From CAZKGE01 sp964636405 (GTDB lineage: Bacteria > Bacillota > Clostridia > Christensenellales > CAG-138), in assembly GCA_964636405.1 (NCBI GenBank), contig CAZWSI010000009.1, positions 13,444 to 77,443 on the forward strand: 64,000 nt of DNA, in the 5' to 3' direction. The notes beneath the pieces are model-generated. The model made no database searches and was not told the origin of the DNA. It saw only the letters and a list, made by a program, of their open reading frames with translations. The first letter of the stretch is position 1. Each line of letters starts with the position of its first letter. Shown piece by piece: positions 60,607-64,000 of the stretch. The position numbers and the translations under genes are program-made.

Positions 60607-60819
60607 ATGACTGATTGTATCGCGCTTGGCGGGGCCGCTCCGCTTCGTTTTTGTTCTTTCCTTTACGGCAAAGAAGCGGTCATCGCCGCCGCCTTGTACC
60701 TTGCGTGGAGCTTTCTGACCGGGCGCTGGGAGATCACCTGGCTGGTGTGGCCCATCGCGTTCGTGCTGTATGGGGCGATTTGCGTCATCATAAAGGCAAG
60801 CGGGCGCAAGGGCGATTAA
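60607..60819 (+). CDS. Small two-helix membrane protein
   Basis: This 70-residue protein is mostly two membrane helices (EAVIAAALYLAWSFLTG and WLVWPIAFVLYGAICVII) with a short basic tail. The helix pair resembles the C-terminal end of some clostridial XRE-type regulators (wording like LYLAWSFLTGRW ITWLVWPIA), so it could be a stand-alone cousin or the remnant of such a gene. No good ribosome site precedes the ATG, and it diverges from the polysaccharide operon. Existence as a translated gene is uncertain. Confidence 0.4.
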   Translation: MTDCIALGGAAPLRFCSFLYGKEAVIAAALYLAWSFLTGRWEITWLVWPIAFVLYGAICVIIKASGRKGD

Positions 60820-60862
60820 GCGCCCTTTCTCGCACCGCGCACGGCTTACGGTGAAAACGCGC

Positions 60863-61681
60863 TTACCGGCCTTCGCCGCTTGCGTCCAGCACCAGCTTTT
60901 CCACTCTGTTCCGTTTTTTTCGCGTCTTCATATCCAGAAAGCCGCAGAGCTGAAAGCGCGCGAGCGGCAAGGGCCAGAGCGCATCGACATTCGTCCGTTC
61001 GATCGCAAGGCGGTTGGTTTCCCGCGTGACCGGGCAGGAATTGGTTAAAAAGGAATAACGATAGGATGCGGAAGCAATGCGCCGCGCGGCCTGCGGGGTA
61101 TAATGCGCTTCCTCGCCGCCGCACCAGCAGAACGCGTCGATGGGCGATTGCACAATGGCCTCGAGCTTTGCCTTGGCGGAGCATATCTCATATTGCAAGA
61201 CCGCGTCCGTGTCAAGCGCCTCCATGCGATGGTGCGTGGCGGTGTGGCAGCCCAAAAAATGGCCGTCGCGCAGCAGGGCAAGCAGCTCCTCGCGGCGCAT
61301 ATAGCCTTCGGTATCGACCAGATCGGGCGAAACCATAAAGCAGCCCGTAAAGCCGTGCTTGTCCAAAAGGGGCTTTGCGACATCGTAATTGTCCTTCAGA
61401 CCGTCGTCAAAGGTAAGCAAAAGCCCGGGCTTGTCGCGGAATGCTTTTTTGCCGTCCAGAAACGCCGCGAGCACGGGTAAGCCCGCATTTTGAAAGCGGC
61501 GCTTATACCAAAGCAGTTGCTTTTCAAAGGATACGGCGCAAGCCTCGGGCGTGGCGTGATAATTTACGACCCGGATATAATCGTTCGCGTGCGCGCGGTT
61601 CAGGCGGCCAAGCAGCAGGGCGTTTATGCCAAGCGCGTCCGTTAAGCCGGCCAACATGCGTTTCAACCAAAACAACTGCAT
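60863..61681 (-). CDS. Polysaccharide deacetylase family protein
   Basis: This 272-residue NodB-fold enzyme has LLTFDDGLKDN (88-98), GCHTATHHR with the HxxxH pair (H146, H150) and a WCGGEE region in place of the usual RPP. It lacks a clear signal peptide but has a hydrophobic amphipathic N-terminus. GGAGG precedes the ATG. Similar genes are found in O-antigen and wall-glycan clusters. It is 113 nt downstream of the lipoprotein deacetylase; the gap holds an 8-bp hairpin (CGTCAGGC/GCCTGACG) without a T-run. Confidence 0.88.
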   Translation of the reverse strand: MQLFWLKRMLAGLTDALGINALLLGRLNRAHANDYIRVVNYHATPEACAVSFEKQLLWYKRRFQNAGLPVLAAFLDGKKAFRDKPGLLLTFDDGLKDNYDVAKPLLDKHGFTGCFMVSPDLVDTEGYMRREELLALLRDGHFLGCHTATHHRMEALDTDAVLQYEICSAKAKLEAIVQSPIDAFCWCGGEEAHYTPQAARRIASASYRYSFLTNSCPVTRETNRLAIERTNVDALWPLPLARFQLCGFLDMKTRKKRNRVEKLVLDASGEGR

Positions 61682-61794
61682 GGTTTGATTCCTCCATGCT
61701 CTACAGGCAAAGCAAGGGGCTCATAAGCGGGCTTTCCTTGCCCCGCCCAGTCGTCAGGCGCGGGCTCAGGCCTGACGGAAGCCCCGCAAAAAGC

Positions 61795-62790
61795 CTATTG
61801 ATGCCGGTACGAGCGTCCAAAGCGGAAGCCGTCCTCCGAAAGATGCAAAAGCTCCTGCACGGTGACAAGCTGGTAGCCCTGTTCGAGCAACTGCGGGATG
61901 AGAATCTCCACGGCCTCGATCATATAATCGTGCGTATCGTGCAGCAATATGATATCCCCGTCGCAAAGCGCGCGGTCGTTTACCCCCTGCTTGAAGACGT
62001 TGGCCGCAATTTCTGCCGGGTCGGTCAAATCCACGTTTCCGCTCTGGCTCCACAGCACCACGGCCATGCGCGCAGCGCCAGCGGCGGAGCGCACATCGTC
62101 GTCCGTCGAGCCGCCGGGCGGACGAAGCGAGCGCACCACATAGCCGTTGGCCATGCGCCGTATCACGCTCTGTGTGCGCTCGATGGTTTTGCCCACCTCC
62201 GCGTCGGGGATGGCGGTGAGCTTATCGTGTCCCCAGGTGTGGTTGCCGATTTCGCACCCCAGCGAAAGCGCGCGGCGTACCAGCTCCTGATTGCGGTATA
62301 CCCGGCAGCCCAGCACAAAGAACGTGGCCCGCGCGTCGTACCGCTCGAGAATATCCAGGATTTTATCCGTAACGCCCGCCGCCGGGCCGTCGTCAAAGGT
62401 CAGTGCCACCATGGGCCGGTCGGGGTCGATCACCATGCGTTTCAGCAGCGCGTCGAGCTCCGCCTCCGTCTCAAAATACTGGCCTTCCGCCGCAAGACGG
62501 CGATATTCGGCATCCCGCTCGGCAAACCATGGATCGTCGATGGGCCGTGGCGTGGGCGTGGGCGTGGGCACGGGCGTAGGCGTAGGCGTGGGCACAGGCG
62601 TTGGCACAGGCGTGGGCGTGGGCATTGGCGTGGGCATTGGCGTGGGCATTGGCGTGTCCGTAGGCGCGGCGGCCAATTCCAGCGCAGCGGGTTCCGTCGC
62701 AGCCTTGGGCCCGGGCACGGCCGGCGCGCACGCACACGCGGCAAGCAGGACGGCCAGCGCGAACGTCAGGATCAGGATAAAGCGCCGCAT
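61795..62790 (-). CDS. Lipoprotein polysaccharide deacetylase with Thr-Pro linker
   Basis: This 331-residue surface deacetylase has signal MRRFILILTFALAVLL and lipobox LAAC (C19). A spacer of Thr-Pro-Met/Val repeats (about 44-82) holds the catalytic domain away from the membrane. The NodB core is complete: LTFDDGPA (130-137), IGNHTWGH (H184, H188), RPPGGS and LLHDTHDY. It probably deacetylates peptidoglycan or another surface glycan. The ATG is set by GGAGGAAACC directly upstream. It lies 20 nt after the methyltransferase gene. Confidence 0.9.
   Translation of the reverse strand: MRRFILILTFALAVLLAACACAPAVPGPKAATEPAALELAAAPTDTPMPTPMPTPMPTPTPVPTPVPTPTPTPVPTPTPTPRPIDDPWFAERDAEYRRLAAEGQYFETEAELDALLKRMVIDPDRPMVALTFDDGPAAGVTDKILDILERYDARATFFVLGCRVYRNQELVRRALSLGCEIGNHTWGHDKLTAIPDAEVGKTIERTQSVIRRMANGYVVRSLRPPGGSTDDDVRSAAGAARMAVVLWSQSGNVDLTDPAEIAANVFKQGVNDRALCDGDIILLHDTHDYMIEAVEILIPQLLEQGYQLVTVQELLHLSEDGFRFGRSYRHQ
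62543..62654. repeat. Degenerate tandem repeat encoding the Thr-Pro linker
   Basis: Units of about 6 or 12 bp (forms of GGCGTG and GGCATTGGCGTG) repeat through this stretch; three exact copies of a 12-bp unit lie at 62619-62654. The copy number is likely to vary by slippage without breaking the frame. Confidence 0.8.
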
Positions 62791-62810
62791 GGTTTCCTCC
62801 AAAGCAAGCT

Positions 62811-63632
62811 TCATCTGCTTTTCACTTCGTCTTGCCGCTTTCGACAAAGGTACAGGACGTTGCGGTCAAAATCGGCCGGCCCGGTGACAGGCCGGATCTC
62901 CGCGGGGAACGCGTCGCCGCAAAGCGTCTCGACGAAAAACCCGGCGCGCGCAAGCGACTGCGGAAAGTCCCGCCCGAAGGTGCGCAGTCCAAGCGTTTGA
63001 TAATTCCGCTCCATAAAGTCCGCCGCGTCGGCTTGGGTGAAGTCCTCGCGGGTTTCGGCAAGCGCGGGAAGCTGGTTGACGCTTATAATCAGCAAGCCAT
63101 CCGATCGCAGCACGCGGAAAAGCTCCGAAAGCGCGCTTTGATAATCGGGCACAAACTGCAAAATATGGTTGCACAGCACAAGGCTTTGGCTGCCTGACGG
63201 CAAATCGATGCGCTGAATATCGAGCGTTAAGCCGACGGTCCTGTCGTAAAGATCGGCGGTGCGCACGCGGCAGCCGTGGCGGCGCAAAAAACGCTCGGTG
63301 GAATATTCGTGGCTGAAGATCAGCGGCGGGCGGCTCGCGGAAAGCAGCTTCGGGTGCGCGGAAAGATACGCGCAGAGGATGCGATGCCGCGGCAGCGCGC
63401 CGCAGCGGGGGCACACGGTGTTTTGCCCCGTGGCTTCATAGTGCTCGGGCGCGACGCTGCTGGTGTAGTCCGCAAAGCTGGAAAAGCGCCCGCCGCAGCA
63501 GGGACAGCGCAGCGCCGTGCCCCGATGCGTCCAGCAAGCTTTGAGCGAACGGACAAAAAAACGCCCGTTGTCCAAGCGCGTCAGCCACGCGTCCGGCAGC
63601 AGCCGTTTTATCCCTGCCTTTAGTTTCCCCAT
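62811..63632 (-). CDS. Zinc-finger class I SAM methyltransferase
   Basis: This 273-residue protein has an N-terminal Cys4-type zinc site (CPCC at 43-46 and CPRC at 74-77) and then a Rossmann methyltransferase (about 95-250) with LVLCNHILQFVPD and ELFRVLRSDGLLIISV, the usual motif II/III layout. Proteins of this form are found in glycan biosynthesis clusters, where they may methylate a sugar or lipid carrier. The substrate is unknown. The ATG is the one preceded by AAGGGTGG; its leader is unusually long. It is first in an operon with two deacetylases. Confidence 0.8.
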   Translation of the reverse strand: MGKLKAGIKRLLPDAWLTRLDNGRFFVRSLKACWTHRGTALRCPCCGGRFSSFADYTSSVAPEHYEATGQNTVCPRCGALPRHRILCAYLSAHPKLLSASRPPLIFSHEYSTERFLRRHGCRVRTADLYDRTVGLTLDIQRIDLPSGSQSLVLCNHILQFVPDYQSALSELFRVLRSDGLLIISVNQLPALAETREDFTQADAADFMERNYQTLGLRTFGRDFPQSLARAGFFVETLCGDAFPAEIRPVTGPADFDRNVLYLCRKRQDEVKSR

Positions 63633-63787
63633 GCGTATGCCCACCCTTCCAAAAAATCGCATCCGGCCCCGCAGACAAGCGACGGCACGTCGGCGCAACG
63701 GCGGTGCGCAGCCCGCAAAGCGAGCACGTTCGGAACGCAAAAGCGCCCCAGAAAAACGCTTGAAAGCGCCGGGCAACCTTCTTTTTT

Positions 63788-63816
63788 AGACTACCGCACA
63801 CGGCGAAAAATGTCAA
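63788..63816 (-). promoter_or_regulatory. Promoter of methyltransferase/deacetylase operon
   Basis: TTGACA, a 17-nt spacer and TAGTCT. It predicts a leader of about 150 nt (63633-63782) in which I see only a short hairpin (CGCTT/AAGCG followed by TTTTT), possibly a weak attenuator. Confidence 0.65.
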
Positions 63817-63889
63817 TTGTGTAATTGTGCAAATCGCCCGGGCTGTCGTTATGCAAAAAAGTCCGTGCCGCCGTTTTTTAGAAAAATAC

Positions 63890-63918
63890 TTGACAGCCAT
63901 CCGCATTTTCTGTATCAT
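63890..63918 (+). promoter_or_regulatory. Promoter of tRNA-Glu
   Basis: TTGACA, a 17-nt spacer and TATCAT, about 28 bp before the tRNA 5' end. The 70 bp to its left hold no recognisable feature. Confidence 0.65.
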
Positions 63919-63946
63919 AATGTCCGCACGCTGCATTCGTGCCCGT

Positions 63947-64000
63947 GCTCGGTTCGTCTAGTGGCCTAGGACACCGCCCTCTCACGGCGGTAACAGGGGT
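63947..64000 (+). tRNA. tRNA-Glu (anticodon CUC), cut by window end
   Basis: The sequence follows the bacterial tRNA-Glu pattern: acceptor 5' strand GCTCGGT, D arm, anticodon stem CCGCC/GGCGG with loop CTCTCAC giving anticodon CUC, variable bases, and the start of the T arm (CAGGGGT). The 3' part lies outside the window. It reads GAG codons, suiting a GC-rich genome. Confidence 0.9.

Noticed and set aside
61682..61794. The hairpin between the two deacetylase genes as a terminator
   Set aside because: The 8-bp stem CGTCAGGC/GCCTGACG is not followed by a T-run on either strand.
62543..62654. Short regular repeats as a possible CRISPR array
   Set aside because: Repeats are only 6-12 bp, contiguous without spacers, and in frame within a lipoprotein gene encoding a Thr-Pro linker.

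Overview
This 64 kb window looks like chromosomal DNA from a GC-rich Bacillota bacterium of the Clostridia type. The basis is gene content: remA beside yicC, gmk and rpoZ; a PASTA kinase with its PP2C phosphatase; DUF4364 and UPF0397 proteins; a clostripain-type peptidase; ECF transporter parts; and a priA/def/fmt/rsmB/rlmN/rsgA/rpe housekeeping series. Placement below class is a guess, possibly Christensenellales-like. Genes are dense, and neighbours are often coupled by ATGA overlaps. I see no phage, insertion sequence or CRISPR array.

Layout. 1-2.8 kb (minus): a nitrate/sulfonate/thiamine-precursor-type ABC importer led by a Crp/Fnr regulator, with a strong promoter and a palindrome. 2.9-7.1 kb (plus): xth-maf-uvrC, then an NPCBM lipoprotein. 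7.1-14.4 kb (minus): a small PH-like membrane protein, an EF-G-like GTPase, and an operon of P-loop protein-thrC-ctpA-ahcY. 14.5-19.6 kb (plus): pcrA-ligA-AIR synthase-like protein. 19.7-24.2 kb: yicC-remA-gmk-rpoZ-priA. 24.2-29.8 kb: a heterodimeric ABC exporter, a TSUP permease and a divergent XRE/LiaF-like fusion, which together separate priA from def. 30.0-37.9 kb: def-fmt-rsmB-rlmN-prpC-prkC-rsgA-rpe, all overlapping. 37.9-42.4 kb (minus): DUF4364, a GT4 glycosyltransferase, DUF368, DUF2087 and a duplicated-domain lipoprotein. 42.4-42.9 kb: a non-coding stretch with a structured leader and a 167-bp palindromic element. 42.9-47.9 kb (minus): an ECF module interleaved with a SAM hydrolase and led by an amidohydrolase. 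48.1-50.0 kb (plus): a serine palmitoyltransferase-like enzyme and an SDR. 50.1-60.5 kb (minus): ZIP transporter, C11 peptidase and a polysaccharide locus (GH18-like lipoprotein, degenerate deacetylase, PilZ-glycosyltransferase, triple NodB protein). 60.6-63.6 kb: a small membrane protein, two more NodB deacetylases and a zinc-finger methyltransferase. The window ends inside tRNA-Glu.

The most novel-looking parts are the PilZ-GT2/NodB polysaccharide locus (53.3-60.5 kb, perhaps extending to 63.6 kb), the SPT-like/SDR pair, the ECF/SAM-hydrolase operon, the non-coding structures at 42.4-42.9 kb, and two genes that appear to be transcribed without a leader from extended -10 promoters.
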